A stretch of DNA of 64,000 nucleotides from Symbiodinium sp. CCMP2592 (GCA_905221615.1 CAJNDT010005834.1:67501-131500), one strand, 5' to 3'. Numbered from the stretch's first letter, positions 41,917 to 51,353 are shown. Numbers and translations: made by a program. The notes: generated by a model not told the origin, from the letters alone.

Positions 41917-42063
41917 ATTTGATATGTTCGCGACCGTCCCGACTGCTCGTGACAGCACGTCTTGCTCCAGACGCCTCCGACATCCTGCTGAAGTATGTTG
42001 TTCAAAGACGCAAGAATGCTGCACATGCTTTTTTTGGCATGTTCACAAAAGACATGAATTCTT
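41917..42063 (+). CDS. Exon
   Basis: CTCCAAG acceptor; SRPSRLLVTARLAPDASDIL, then KNAAHAFFGMFTKDMNS; donor T|GTGAGGGC. Spliced to the 42123 exon it gives NS-FFASHRPKPA in frame. Confidence 0.6.
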
Positions 42064-42122
42064 GTGAGGGCGTGTCTTGTTCGAGAAACATCAAACATCC
42101 TGTCTGCATGTAGTCACTGTAG

Positions 42123-42215
42123 TCTTCGCCAGCCATCGACCGAAACCAGCATCGGGATTCGACCAGGTAGAAGTCCCTCCGCTTGCGGTGATCGTACATG
42201 AGCAGGATCTGTGCC
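42123..42215 (+). CDS. Exon
   Basis: CACTGTAG acceptor; PKPASGFDQVEVPPLAVIVH, then EQDLC; donor C|GTGAGTTT, near-consensus. The preceding intron is only 59 nt. Confidence 0.55.
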
Positions 42216-42348
42216 GTGAGTTTGCTTTCTGGTTTTGGGTTACCAGGCCTAGAGTAATGGCAGTTCACTGCAATCTAGATTAGCTTCCATGGGTTAGTCT
42301 ATGTTAGGTCTAGTAACACTCGTGGCAGTTCAAAATATGCGGAAGCAG

Positions 42349-42419
42349 GAGAAGGAACTACCCTGGAGGATTCAGGAATCCCCCATTCCGTTTCAACGGA
42401 TGCTTAGCAGCCAACCGAC
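42349..42419 (+). CDS. Exon
   Basis: GAAGCAG acceptor; EKELPWRIQESPIPFQRMLS; donor GCGAAATT (GC). Confidence 0.5.
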
Positions 42420-42928
42420 GCGAAATTTAGGGTATTTTAGTACACCCCTAGCATACTCGACAGGGCAGGTTTTTGGTGTAGGGTACTCCAGAACAGTCCA
42501 AACAGAATCGCTCACAATCACAGAGTGCCTGCCGTGTACTTTCAACACGCATTGAGATCCTCCTGGCTCTAGAAAGCTCGAGACGTACAAAGACCCTTAG
42601 CCCTAAACCATAAAAGCATAGACCACGAATCGTCGTTTCGGGTCAATGCCTTGGCTAGCAGTTTCCAAAGCTACAAGTGGGATTGTCCCAGCCTGAAGGG
42701 TTATGTGGGCTTTCGAGTTAAGGTTGAAGGTTAAGGCTTCGACTATAGACACCCTACTTGCTAGGTATGAAAGTTTTAGACCCTGATCCCTTCAACCTTC
42801 CACCTTCCGGACTGGAAGCAGTTGATTTCAGTAGTTAGCGCGAAACTCCTTGAAGTGAGCTTCCTGAACCCACTAAATGATTGAATCCTGAATCGCCTGA
42901 AACCTTCAAGAATGCTTAAAGTCGACAG

Positions 42929-42990
42929 GAAAGCCGAAATGAGCCGATTTCCCGAATTTCGCAAACTCTACAAACTCCTCTACATCCTTT
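42929..42990 (+). CDS. Exon
   Basis: GTCGACAG acceptor; KAEMSRFPEFRKLYKLLYIL; donor T|GTAAATGC. Confidence 0.5.
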
Positions 42991-43261
42991 GTAAATGCTC
43001 ATGCTTTGAAGACCATACTGCACCTTGTAGACCCAAGCGCCACCCTAAACCCCAAACCTTCTGCATTCCTGCTAGAAGCCAGTACAAAGCCATATGACAC
43101 CCTAAACGTCAGCCCCAGGACCTTTTCCCCAAACCCTATAAACCCGAAGCCTCAAACCCTAAACGCGAAATCCCAAACCCCGAAACCCGAATCCCTACAC
43201 CCCAAACCCTAAACGAGAAACCTCAAACCCTAAACCCGAAGCCCCAAATCCTAAGTCCAAG

Positions 43262-43311
43262 AGCCAGGAGACGACCGCAAAGCCTCCAACGTCAACTCGA
43301 GCAGATGAGTT
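43262..43311 (+). CDS. Exon before the 92-nt introner-like intron
   Basis: GTCCAAG acceptor; SQETTAKPPTSTRADE and two bases (TT) of the next codon; donor GCTTACC. Confidence 0.6.
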
Positions 43312-43403
43312 GCTTACCGTTGGTTAGTAGGGAATAGAAGAATGGTAGTAATAGTAGTTATATTTATACCTCATTCCTCCATTCCCTACTAACCAACGCT
43401 AAG
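43312..43403. mobile_element. Intron that is a TIR element (family M)
   Basis: GC-AG intron of 92 nt. CGTTGGTTAGTAGGGAAT at 43318-43335 is exactly inverted at 43381-43398, leaving six bases before and five after. Removing it joins DEL-LIVVHASDELP in frame. Confidence 0.75.
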
Positions 43404-43451
43404 GTTGATCGTCGTCCACGCCAGCGACGAGCTGCCGGACTGCCAGCTACG
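43404..43451 (+). CDS. C2-domain-like exon
   Basis: GCTAAG acceptor; LIVVHASDELPDCQLR resembles the first strand and loop of C2 domains (hydrophobic-x-V-x2-A-x2-LP-x-D/C). The donor GCTGATGATATAAATCC is the first base pairs of a family-C element. Confidence 0.6.
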
Positions 43452-43648
43452 GCTGATGATATAAATCCTGGGGTTCCTTTAAAGGGATCTATGAGGATAC
43501 CCTTTAAGGGGGTTCCTTTAAGGGATCTATAGGGTTTTAGGGTTTAGGGATATAAATCTTGCATTACCCATCATAAATAAGGAATATACCATAATTATTT
43601 CCCATAGTTCAGGGTCCTTAAAGTAATGCAGGATTTATATCATCAACC
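43452..43648. mobile_element. TIR element, family C, with internal insertion
   Basis: The left arm is interrupted after ATATAAATCCTG by about 95 nt of CCTTTAAAGGGATCTAT-type and TTTAGGG-type sequence, after which ATATAAATCTTG repeats and the arm resumes. Right arm 43624-43648. Confidence 0.7.
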
Positions 43649-43956
43649 GTACTGTCAAGGGTTCCTTCAAGGGATTTTTGTTTCTGGTTGAGTTCGGGTT
43701 TCGGGATCTTAGGGTTTCTTTGATTTAATGCAGGGTCTTAGGGCTAGGTTCCTTTGAGGACTCCTGCAAATGCTCTTCAAGGGGTTTCGGTAAGGGTTGC
43801 CACAGTGATTATAAGGGGTTTATGATAAAAGGGCGCAGGCTAAACAATAATTTTCTCATGCTTGAGGAATAAGATTATCGACTGTTCCGTCTTCTAGATT
43901 ATGCAGCATTATGCATTCCGGCTTCAAGCTTTCAGGTTTCATGTCTTCCTTTGCAG

Positions 43957-44055
43957 ACTGTAGTAAGGGTGGTCGTGGATGCATTGCCCTTTGGAGTATC
44001 ACCTCAAAACTTCGGGTTCGGGGCCTGGGATTTGGAGATTTGGCGCTTGTAGTTT
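43957..44055 (+). CDS. Possible exon
   Basis: CCTTTGCAG acceptor; TVVRVVVDALPFGVSPQNFG; a second frame is also open. Donor unresolved. Confidence 0.4.
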
Positions 44056-44242
44056 GGGGCGGGTGGAAGCCCGAACTCTTAAACTCGAAGGAAGTGTGGT
44101 CAATCTGAAATTCCCTTACTTGGAGGATCATGGGACGTAGTAAGTAGGGTTAGAAGCATCTTAACTGGGGTTTCAGGAAATTATAAGTATAGTTACCTTA
44201 ATTATAATCCTAGTTACTAAGTCCCATGACCCTTTAAGTAAG

Positions 44243-44330
44243 GAACGCCAAGAGCCCCCAGCCTCGAAAGGAGTACGGTACATCTTCCTGGGCGGACACG
44301 TTGGACAGCCCTGCACCGGCCAGCTACGAG
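44243..44330 (+). CDS. Exon directly after a family-A element
   Basis: The acceptor TTTAAGTAAG is the element's terminal sequence. NAKSPQPRKEYGTSSWADTL, then DSPAPASYE; donor GTCAACTT. Confidence 0.6.
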
Positions 44331-44888
44331 GTCAACTTCTTATCACTTCCCCTGGGTTTGGGGCTTGGGGGTTTAGGCCTTAGGGTTTTAAGTGTTTGGG
44401 CTGAACGGCTTAGGGTTTGTTTTGGGGTTATATAGGTCGCAGGACTTCGGGACTTAGGGGTTATTTACAGGTTTTTGGGGTTAGGGATTGAAGTTTTAGG
44501 GTCCAGAGTTTCAGAGGTCAGTGTTGATAGGGTTCAGGATCTAGGGCCAGGGTATTTACAGTGTTTAGGGTTTAGGGTGCACTATAGGGTCTGAGTAATT
44601 ACTATATTATACTTATTCCCAGGCCATATTCGATTCTAAGTATTCAGGGTCACCTGCATAGTGGTTGAGGATTTTGGGTTTAGGGTGTTACGCTTCACTC
44701 GATGTAGGAGAGTCGAAGATTCCAGGCGTTTGGGGCTCTGCTGCTGTTGTTCAGCCGGTCCTCTGGTTTTTCAAATTTAGGGTTGTTGGATTCAGAGTCT
44801 GGGGTGATGTTGTTCGGTTTAACTTAAACCTTAGGGTTTGGGGCTTAGGGTTAAAAGCTTGCCGCCTCAAGAGCAGGATTGGTTGAAG

Positions 44889-44940
44889 GAAAGTGACTTC
44901 TCTGTCCACAACCCACCTTTCGACCTTTTCGCTCCCTCAA
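44889..44940 (+). CDS. Exon
   Basis: GGTTGAAG acceptor; ESDFSVHNPPFDLFAPS; donor uncertain. Confidence 0.5.
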
Positions 44941-45189
44941 GGATTCCTTGCATGGAGCCCTCATACTTAAACGGTCATGGTACTTAGTAACTAGGGGTAT
45001 TACTGATAATTACTTACAACCCCAACTAAGGTACCTATAACCTTACTAAGTCCCATGATCCTCCAAGCGGGTAGTTATCAAAATTGAGGTCCTTTTTGAA
45101 CCTAAATAATAGGTGCCGTACTATAACAGGGACCCAAAAAAGCACCATAATTTTGACAGCCACCCAAAAATGCACAAGCATACTCGCAG

Positions 45190-45227
45190 AACCGGGCGGT
45201 TCTGGGACCCCTGAAGGAACCCTTGCA
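45190..45227 (+). CDS. Micro-exon
   Basis: ACTCGCAG acceptor; NRAVLGPLKEPL; donor GTTACTTT, then a family-B arm remnant. Confidence 0.4.
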
Positions 45228-45265
45228 GTTACTTTCGGAAACTCCCCTATCGTAGTAGCCTTATA

Positions 45266-45384
45266 AGGTACCCAGAGACTCCAATATCCCTTAATTAAGG
45301 AATATACCTTAAATTATGATAAGATCCCTAATATGATTTAAGGTATATTCCTTAGTTAAGGGATATTGGAGTCTCTGGGTACCT
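45266..45384. mobile_element. 119-bp near-perfect palindrome (family L)
   Basis: 49-bp arms with one mismatch (45266-45314 against 45336-45384) and a 21-nt loop. The ends read AGGTACCCAGAGACTCC. Confidence 0.9.
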
Positions 45385-45400
45385 AGGACCCTTTGGGAAG

Positions 45401-45475
45401 CGAGGCGCCTGCTGCCGCCTCCCCGAGCGAGCTCTGGCCGGAAAGGGGTGCAGAGGAGGCGCCTTTGGGGATTCC
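45401..45475 (+). CDS. Exon, Ala/Pro/Glu-rich
   Basis: TTGGGAAG acceptor 16 nt after the family-L element; EAPAAASPSELWPERGAEEA. Confidence 0.5.
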
Positions 45476-46001
45476 CTTTTCGGGTTTAGGGTTTTAGGGT
45501 TTAGGCTTTAGGGGTTTAGGGTTTATATAGGGGTTTAGGGCGTAGGACCATTATGCTTCCAAAACTCCAAAGCCTGTAATTACATCCGATTCAGCTTTAT
45601 CGTAGCCCCTTTTAGGGACCCTTGTACCATGCACATCCGTTTCGCAACCCGTAACCCTGTACGATCCTAGAAAAGCTCACAAATTCTAAGCCTTCTCGGC
45701 CGCACACCCTGCACAAACCCACTCCTCACATGCAACCTTACTTATTAAAACGGTTTGACGTTTAGGGTTGCTTAGGGAAGCTACGTTTCTGAAAGGCTGA
45801 TAACTATTGTGCCCAATGATTTTGGATCACATCCTGTGCTTGCCTTTGCAAGGTAGAAAGTATCTATGTGAATGTGTATGCTCGAAACCCTCACAAACCT
45901 TAAAGTTGAAAGCTAAGGTTAACTTTGCAATTTAAGGTTTAGAAGGGTTTATGGGTTTAGGGTTAACTCGAAAAAACAACACATCGAAAAACGACTGCCA
46001 G

Positions 46002-46070
46002 GGCCTCCGCCCGCTAGACAGCGATGAGCGGAATCAGCGCCTCCTACGGCTTCTGGAAGGATCGAAAGAA
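46002..46070 (+). CDS. Exon, 23 codons
   Basis: CTGCCAG acceptor; GLRPLDSDERNQRLLRLLEG; donor GTTCCC. Confidence 0.6.
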
Positions 46071-46230
46071 GTTCCCTAAATCCTAAACATAATATAAGAG
46101 CCTTGATAATTAGACTACGGTTTTGGCGACATTATGCTATAATTACAACGTAACAAGGACCCCCCAAAAATAGTGCAGGTATATATTTAGGCCCCTAAAG
46201 TAGCCAACGAATTCCATGTCTCTTCTGTAG

Positions 46231-46345
46231 GCTTCTTTGATCGGGTGCTTGATGGCGGATGTTGAGATGCTGCCGGCTAGTGGTTTGCCGAAGAAAACTT
46301 CGTTGCAGGGCCCTTTATCGCAAAAGGGATTGCAATGGGATGCTG
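46231..46345 (+). CDS. C2-like exon
   Basis: TTCTGTAG acceptor; ASLIGCLMADVEMLPASGLP, then KKTSLQGPLSQKGLQWDA. The A-x2-LPASG turn is C2-like. The 100-codon minus-strand frame over it is treated as a shadow. Confidence 0.5.
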
Positions 46346-46518
46346 GTTGTTGTGGGCTTTGCCGTTGTTTGCTGGATAGATGAGGGTGGCCTCCAGGCTT
46401 TTGAACTGGACTGACTTTTCTCAGGACAGTTCTTACGTTGCTCACTGATTTTGTGTTTGGGGTTCGAAGTTCAAAGTTTAGCCTTCAAGGTTTATAGGGG
46501 GGCTTTTTTGTTTGAAAG

Positions 46519-46558
46519 GCCACCGCGAATCGGAAGGAGCACCTGCGACCGGTGGAAG
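46519..46558 (+). CDS. Micro-exon
   Basis: TTGAAAG acceptor; ATANRKEHLRPVE; donor G|GTAGGC. Confidence 0.5.
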
Positions 46559-46935
46559 GTAGGCTAAAGCCCTAAACCCGTTCCGGTCGTAGGTCCCTCA
46601 CGGTGCTGCTTGATGGGAGTTTCCGAAAATTAGGGGGTATATACCTTATTTGGGGGTCCGAAAAATAAGGATCCTACTATTTAGGGTACTATATTAGGGT
46701 CCCCAATTTTCGGAAACTCCCTGATTTTGTAAGTTCAGGAGTAGTCGTGAGTTACCAGATCACGTAGGAAGCAAGACGGCAATTGCAGCAGTTGCTGACT
46801 TGTGACGTACAAAAAGCAACCACAGGCGAACCCCAAGTGTATTATACAGAAGCCTGAATAGTAACGAATATTATTCCTCATATACTGGGGTTTAGAGTTT
46901 AGGGTTTTGGGTTTAGGACCCTAAACCCTTAAGCC

Positions 46936-47037
46936 CAAACCCTAAAATACACCCCCAAACGTTAAAGCCCCTGCATTACATCGGACCCTAAACCCTAAAA
47001 TACACCCCAAAACAGTAAAGCCCCTGTATTACATCGT
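46936..47037. repeat. Two-copy tandem repeat of ~50 nt
   Basis: CCCTAAAATACACCCC...AAAGCCCCTG...TTACATCG occurs twice in direct succession with few changes. Confidence 0.8.
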
Positions 47038-47052
47038 GTCGATGCTCGCGAG

Positions 47053-47108
47053 GACCCTATGCATCTCTCCCAAAGTCGGCGGCGCCGCGGCTGGATCCCT
47101 GGCAAAAG
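47053..47108 (+). CDS. Exon before a family-A element
   Basis: CTCGCGAG acceptor; DPMHLSQSRRRRGWIPGK or, in another frame, SPKVGGAAAGSLAKG; donor GCTCAC; the element starts within 10 nt. Confidence 0.45.
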
Positions 47109-47535
47109 GCTCACTACTTAAAGGGTCATGGGGCTAAGTAGGGATCTATAGGGGTTCTATATTTAAAGGGATCTATAGGGGTTCTAGAAGGGGGTTTAGG
47201 GTTACTTAAAGGGTCATGGGACTAAGTAACTCGCGCTATAACTACTGTAAGGTAACTATGCTTTATGATTACTTATAGCCCCAATTAGTGTACCTATAAC
47301 CTTACTTGCTTAGTCCCATAATCCTCCAAGTATGACTCTGAAACGATCTGGAGCCCCAAATAGGTCTGTCATCGGGCGGTTGAAGAATGCATCCATAAAC
47401 AAACCCTAAACCCCTAAACCCTAAACCCTAAACCCTAAACCCCTAAACCCCTAAACCCTTAAACCCTAAAAAAAGTGTTGGTCGTGGCCTCAACAACTGA
47501 AGCCTCGGTTCTGGCGACAGTCTTGTGCTGCATGT

Positions 47536-47665
47536 ACTCAAAGGGTCAGTAACTAGGGTTATAATTAACGGTTTAGGGTTTAGGGTTTAGGGTTAATAAT
47601 TAGGGTAACTATACTTACAATCACTTATAACCCCGATTCGGGTACTTGCAACCTTACTTAGAAGT
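47536..47665. mobile_element. Family-A element carrying a telomere-repeat insertion
   Basis: Between GGTTATAATTAA and TAGGGTAACTATACTT, where other copies are continuous, lie three to four TTTAGGG units followed by TTAATAATTA. Confidence 0.75.
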
Positions 47666-47693
47666 CGTGATTAAGTTTTCAAGTTCGGTTCAG

Positions 47694-47779
47694 GGATGCC
47701 CATGAAGCTTCCAGCAGGCCCAAGTCTTCCAAGCTTCGCGGATTGAATGTCGCCGGTGCGGACTGGTGCCTCCGGCACT
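47694..47779 (+). CDS. Exon
   Basis: CGGTTCAG acceptor; DAHEASSRPKSSKLRGLNVA, then GADWCLRH; donor GTGAACCC. A second frame with IECRRCGLVPPAL is also open. Confidence 0.45.
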
Positions 47780-48171
47780 GTGAACCCCTCTTCTAACCCA
47801 CTTCCTGAATCGTCTGATCCTTCATATGTCCTTAAACCCTATGCACACCTGTAAACACCTTCTGGAATCTTTGTAAGGTCATGAAAACACACTGTCAAAT
47901 CACCACAGCCCAGCCCATAATATTACATAGTCCCAGAACAACTATATATACTGTATAGTAAACGCCTCACAAATCCGCTGTAAATCATCCGGCCCTTGAG
48001 CCTAAACCCTACACACTAAAACACACTCACACGAGTACAGCCAGCATGCACCCCAAAAGTCTACCCATAGGCCCCAGAGTAGTTCCTTTTTGGTGTTACC
48101 TTATAGGATTCTACATATGAACCCCAAAAAGGAACCACTGTGGGGCCTATGGCTAAACCCTAAACCGTAAG

Positions 48172-48229
48172 CGTCCGCTGCAGCTCTCAAGCTTCGGCGC
48201 GCGACCTCCTGTGGACATCGGCTTGCCAG
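48172..48229 (+). CDS. Exon
   Basis: ACCGTAAG acceptor; RPLQLSSFGARPPVDIGLP; donor GCAGGATG (GC). Confidence 0.5.
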
Positions 48230-48545
48230 GCAGGATGAGGGTTGAGGGTTTAGGGCTCCTTTAAAGGGATCTATAAGGGTTCCTTAAAGGGGTCTATAAG
48301 GGTAGCATTAGGGTGGTTGAGGGTTCCTTTCGGGTCCTCAGTACCTGCCTGGTAGAAATTAGGGATGGTCTGTGTAAGTATCCCCTGTACCACCTAGAAC
48401 CTAAACCCTAAACCTAAACCGCTATACCGTCTAAACCCTAAACTTTTCAGTCCCTCAACCCGCTTATAGATGCCTTTTAAAGGAACCCTTATAGATCCCT
48501 TTAACGTTGCCCATATAGGTACTTAGGATCCTTTGGGATGACCAG

Positions 48546-48595
48546 GTCCAAGACCTATCGTCGAGAAGGGCGGCAAGGCTCCCCGTCTCGTCGAC
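48546..48595 (+). CDS. Short exon
   Basis: ATGACCAG acceptor; VQDLSSRRAARLPVSS or KTYRREGRQGSPSRR; donor C|GTGAGGG. Confidence 0.45.
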
Positions 48596-48668
48596 GTGAG
48601 GGTTGTAGGCTTCGGGGTGTAGGGCTAGGGTTTAGGGGATTAGGGTTCCTTTAAGGGCCCCTTTCAAG

Positions 48669-48671
<3 letters not shown>

Positions 48672-48710
<39 letters not shown>

Positions 48711-48745
48711 ATATTGTATGTGTGTGTGTATATATATATATATAT
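48672..48745. repeat. (CT)n, (GT)n and (AT)n runs
   Basis: CT run to about 48708, then TGTG and TATA. Confidence 0.9.
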
Positions 48746-48874
48746 TAGGGGAACTATGGGGCTTAAGCGCTCTAGGGTTTACGGTTTGGGGTGTAGGGTT
48801 GAGGGTTTATTGCTCAGAAGGGTTCAGGGTTTATGGAGCTTGAGGCTTAGAGTTGAGGGTTCTGCGTGTTTCAG

Positions 48875-48950
48875 AACCAACACGCCTGGTCATCCATGCA
48901 TAACCGAGGTGCCCCCCACAAAGTTCTACTCATCGTGCCGGTTGCAAGAG
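48875..48950 (+). CDS. Exon
   Basis: TGTTTCAG acceptor; NQHAWSSMHNRGAPHKVLLI, then VPVAR; donor G|GTTCCCAC. A family-D element begins 10 bases into the intron. Confidence 0.6.
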
Positions 48951-49387
48951 GTTCCCACACCCCAAGGGTCCAAGTACCTAATAATCATATACTCTCCAAC
49001 GTCCTAACCTACATAACCACTATCCTAGAACCGAGTACCTGATTATTGGGTCCTTTGGACTCTTGGGGATCCTGGTACGGCCAGTTGTCCTAATCCCGAG
49101 GCCTCGGGGTCAATAGATTAATGTGTGGTACCCATGGGCCCCATAGTAGTTCCTTTTTGGGATTACCTTATAGGGTTCTACATATGAACCCAGTAGCCTG
49201 AAAGGAACCTGTACATACGGGGCAATATTGATGTTCTTATTGTGAACACGTTTTTCGCATACTTATTATCGTTACAATATTCTTACATTTTTAGATTGAT
49301 GCTCTTAGGTTTGCTCTTAGCTTCTATTAGTATAATGAGATGATGATGGTGACTATTGTGATTCCGCTGCGACCATGCGCATTGGAG

Positions 49388-49441
49388 GCCGAAGGCGGAG
49401 ATGGATCTCAACCCGCTCCCGGTCGTTGGGCGGTCTCGCAG
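49388..49441 (+). CDS. Exon
   Basis: ATTGGAG acceptor; AEGGDGSQPAPGRWAVSQ, or from 49394 AEMDLNPLPVVGRSR; donor GTGGTGAT. Confidence 0.45.
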
Positions 49442-49641
49442 GTGGTGATAGTATCAGCACTGGCTTGGGGCTTTCAGTTTCTAGGGCTTGGAGTGTAATC
49501 AGGGTCCTTGTCGCATTGAAAGATATGGGTTTCATCAAGGATTGATGTTGAGTCTTGAGGGCACGGGGCGTCCGGTCCTGAGGGTGCGGGGTGTCCGGGA
49601 TTGATCAAGTCACGCTGACCTGAGATATAATTTGCCTCCAG

Positions 49642-49682
49642 TTGACTTGTCTTTGTTTCCGGATGCCGACGTACCGCCCCCG
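49642..49682 (+). CDS. Micro-exon
   Basis: GCCTCCAG acceptor; DLSLFPDADVPPP; donor GTACAGCC. Confidence 0.4.
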
Positions 49683-49751
49683 GTACAGCCCTGAAACTCA
49701 ACATTCATCATCCCGCAAAACCCTAGCGCCTGTGCTGATGAATGCCGTAAG

Positions 49752-49792
49752 GCTGCAGTACGGTTCTTGGCGAACGCGGGAGCACATGATCT
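49752..49792 (+). CDS. Micro-exon
   Basis: GCCGTAAG acceptor; AAVRFLANAGAHDL; donor GTAACCC. Confidence 0.4.
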
Positions 49793-49868
49793 GTAACCCT
49801 AAATCTGAAACCCCGATGTTTTCAGATCAATTATCTGTCAGATCCTATATAAACCTAGACCCCTCCAG

Positions 49869-49905
49869 TCCGCTGGGCTCCATTCGGCAACATATCTTAT
49901 CGAAG
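49869..49905 (+). CDS. Micro-exon
   Basis: CCTCCAG acceptor; SAGLHSATYLIE; donor G|GTCAAG. Confidence 0.4.
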
Positions 49906-50101
49906 GTCAAGTCTATCCCAGCACAATCCAAAAGTGGAATGTTTAAGCTTTATAGGGTGTTTAAGGGTTCTATAGGTAGAGCCACGGTTTAGCGTTTAGG
50001 GTTCTATAGGGTTCTACACGGTGTCTTAGGTCAGGTATTATGTTTCTATACGATTTCATATGTCAGTTGTTATGGTTTCTAGCTCTGTCATTGGTTTGCA
50101 G

Positions 50102-50195
50102 GCGGCCGCGCGGGAAGTTGTGCACACCTCCTCACATTTCGGCGTGGAGGCCGCAGAACCTCAGATCATTGGACCACAATCGCAGGCCCCAAATC
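50102..50195 (+). CDS. Exon, 31 codons
   Basis: GTTTGCAG acceptor; AAAREVVHTSSHFGVEAAEP, then QIIGPQSQAPN; donor C|GTAAGC. Confidence 0.6.
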
Positions 50196-50316
50196 GTAAG
50201 CCCTATAGACCCTAAGCCCAACCTTAACCCTGAAAACCTACCGTTTTAGAGTTCCTTATTATGATATCCTTATATAAGTGCGAAAAAAAGGTAGGTTGTT
50301 CAGGGTTAGGGAACAG

Positions 50317-50373
50317 AATATCAAGCCACGGAAGGTCCCGAGGATCAAAGGAAGCTGAACAACTGGAGTCTTC
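50317..50373 (+). CDS. Exon
   Basis: GGGAACAG acceptor; YQATEGPEDQRKLNNWSL; donor GTGTATAG. Lies right after the family-H element at 50222-50310, whose terminal region includes the acceptor neighbourhood. Confidence 0.5.
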
Positions 50374-50486
50374 GTGTATAGGCATAATTTCGTGCAGCCC
50401 CTGATCGAGACATTTGCATTTCAAAAATTCTCATTCCCCTGTCTTATAATTTCCCTAAGCCCTAAACCTTAAACTCTTGCATTCAG

Positions 50487-50530
50487 GACCGGGGACCCTG
50501 AAGTACGACTCCTCGGCGCTGAACCCTGGA
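50487..50530 (+). CDS. Micro-exon
   Basis: GCATTCAG acceptor; TGDPEVRLLGAEPW; donor not fixed. Confidence 0.4.
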
Positions 50531-50540
50531 CTCTAAACCT

Positions 50541-50669
50541 AAAGCAGGCAGTAATGATACCGTCTTGGCAAGACATGGCAAGACTAATTTCAAGCAGGCA
50601 GTAAGGATACCCTCTTGGCAAGATTAATTTCAAGCAGGCAGTAATGATACCCTCTTGGCAAGACTAATT
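50541..50669. repeat. Three-copy tandem repeat
   Basis: AAGCAGGCAGTAATGATACC...CTTGGCAAGACTAATT occurs three times in a row, the first with a 10-nt internal duplication (GGCAAGACAT). Confidence 0.85.
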
Positions 50670-50782
50670 GAACCCTAAGCCCGTAAACCCTAAACCGCTC
50701 CTAAACGCCGAAACCCTAAGCCCAAAAACCTTAAAGCCCTACACACCCTTAATCCCTAAGCCTCTATGCCCGCTTGCCGCAG

Positions 50783-50823
50783 GTCTTCCGCCGCTTCTTA
50801 CGCGTGCAGAAGGAGCAGACGAG
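50783..50823 (+). CDS. Micro-exon
   Basis: TTGCCGCAG acceptor; VFRRFLRVQKEQT; donor GTTGTTAG. A TIR element (family N, 50841-50907, 15-bp perfect arms AAAGACCTACCTCTT) follows. Confidence 0.5.
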
Positions 50824-51165
50824 GTTGTTAGTTCTGCCGAAAAGACCTACCTCTTGAGGGGTCCTTATTATGGTTTCAAATTACGTTCCATAAAGAGGTA
50901 GGTCTTTCTGGCTACAGGTAAGCATTGTATTTTCCTTGGAGATTTGAGTTTAGAGTTTAAGACTTCAGGGTTTAGGGGTTCAGAGTTTAGGGGTTGCCAT
51001 TTTCCTCATACACGGCGTCGGTTTTGCTAGCAATTAGGATAGCCTTACTCCGGCTACTCCCTAGAAGGCTCTAATTTTTAAGTTTAAGCCGCCCCCTAAA
51101 CCCTAAACCCTGAACGCCCAAAACCATACTATAGAAGGCTTTTGGGCTATTTGGAGCCTTAGAGG

Positions 51166-51271
51166 GACTTGAAGCCTTGTTCGCGGAGATCGCACAAAGC
51201 CACGCCCAGGCATTTTCCGTGTGCCCGCTGCAGAATGGGACCCTGTTCCACGGTTCATGCGGAGTTTGATG
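51166..51271 (+). CDS. Exon
   Basis: LEALFAEIAQSHAQAFSVCP, then LQNGTLFHGSCGV; open to TGA. A second frame (IFRVPAAEWDPVPRFMRSLM) is also good, so the frame is unresolved. Confidence 0.45.
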
Positions 51272-51353
51272 GTCAGGTGGATTTCCTACGCTGTGAGTTG
51301 CAGCAACATGGCGCATGCTTTCAAAGAAGCGGGCTGATCTGAGCCTGCCAAAG

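Noticed and set aside
46143-46445. 100-codon minus-strand frame
   Set aside because: The + strand frame after TTCTGTAG has C2-like content and better composition.
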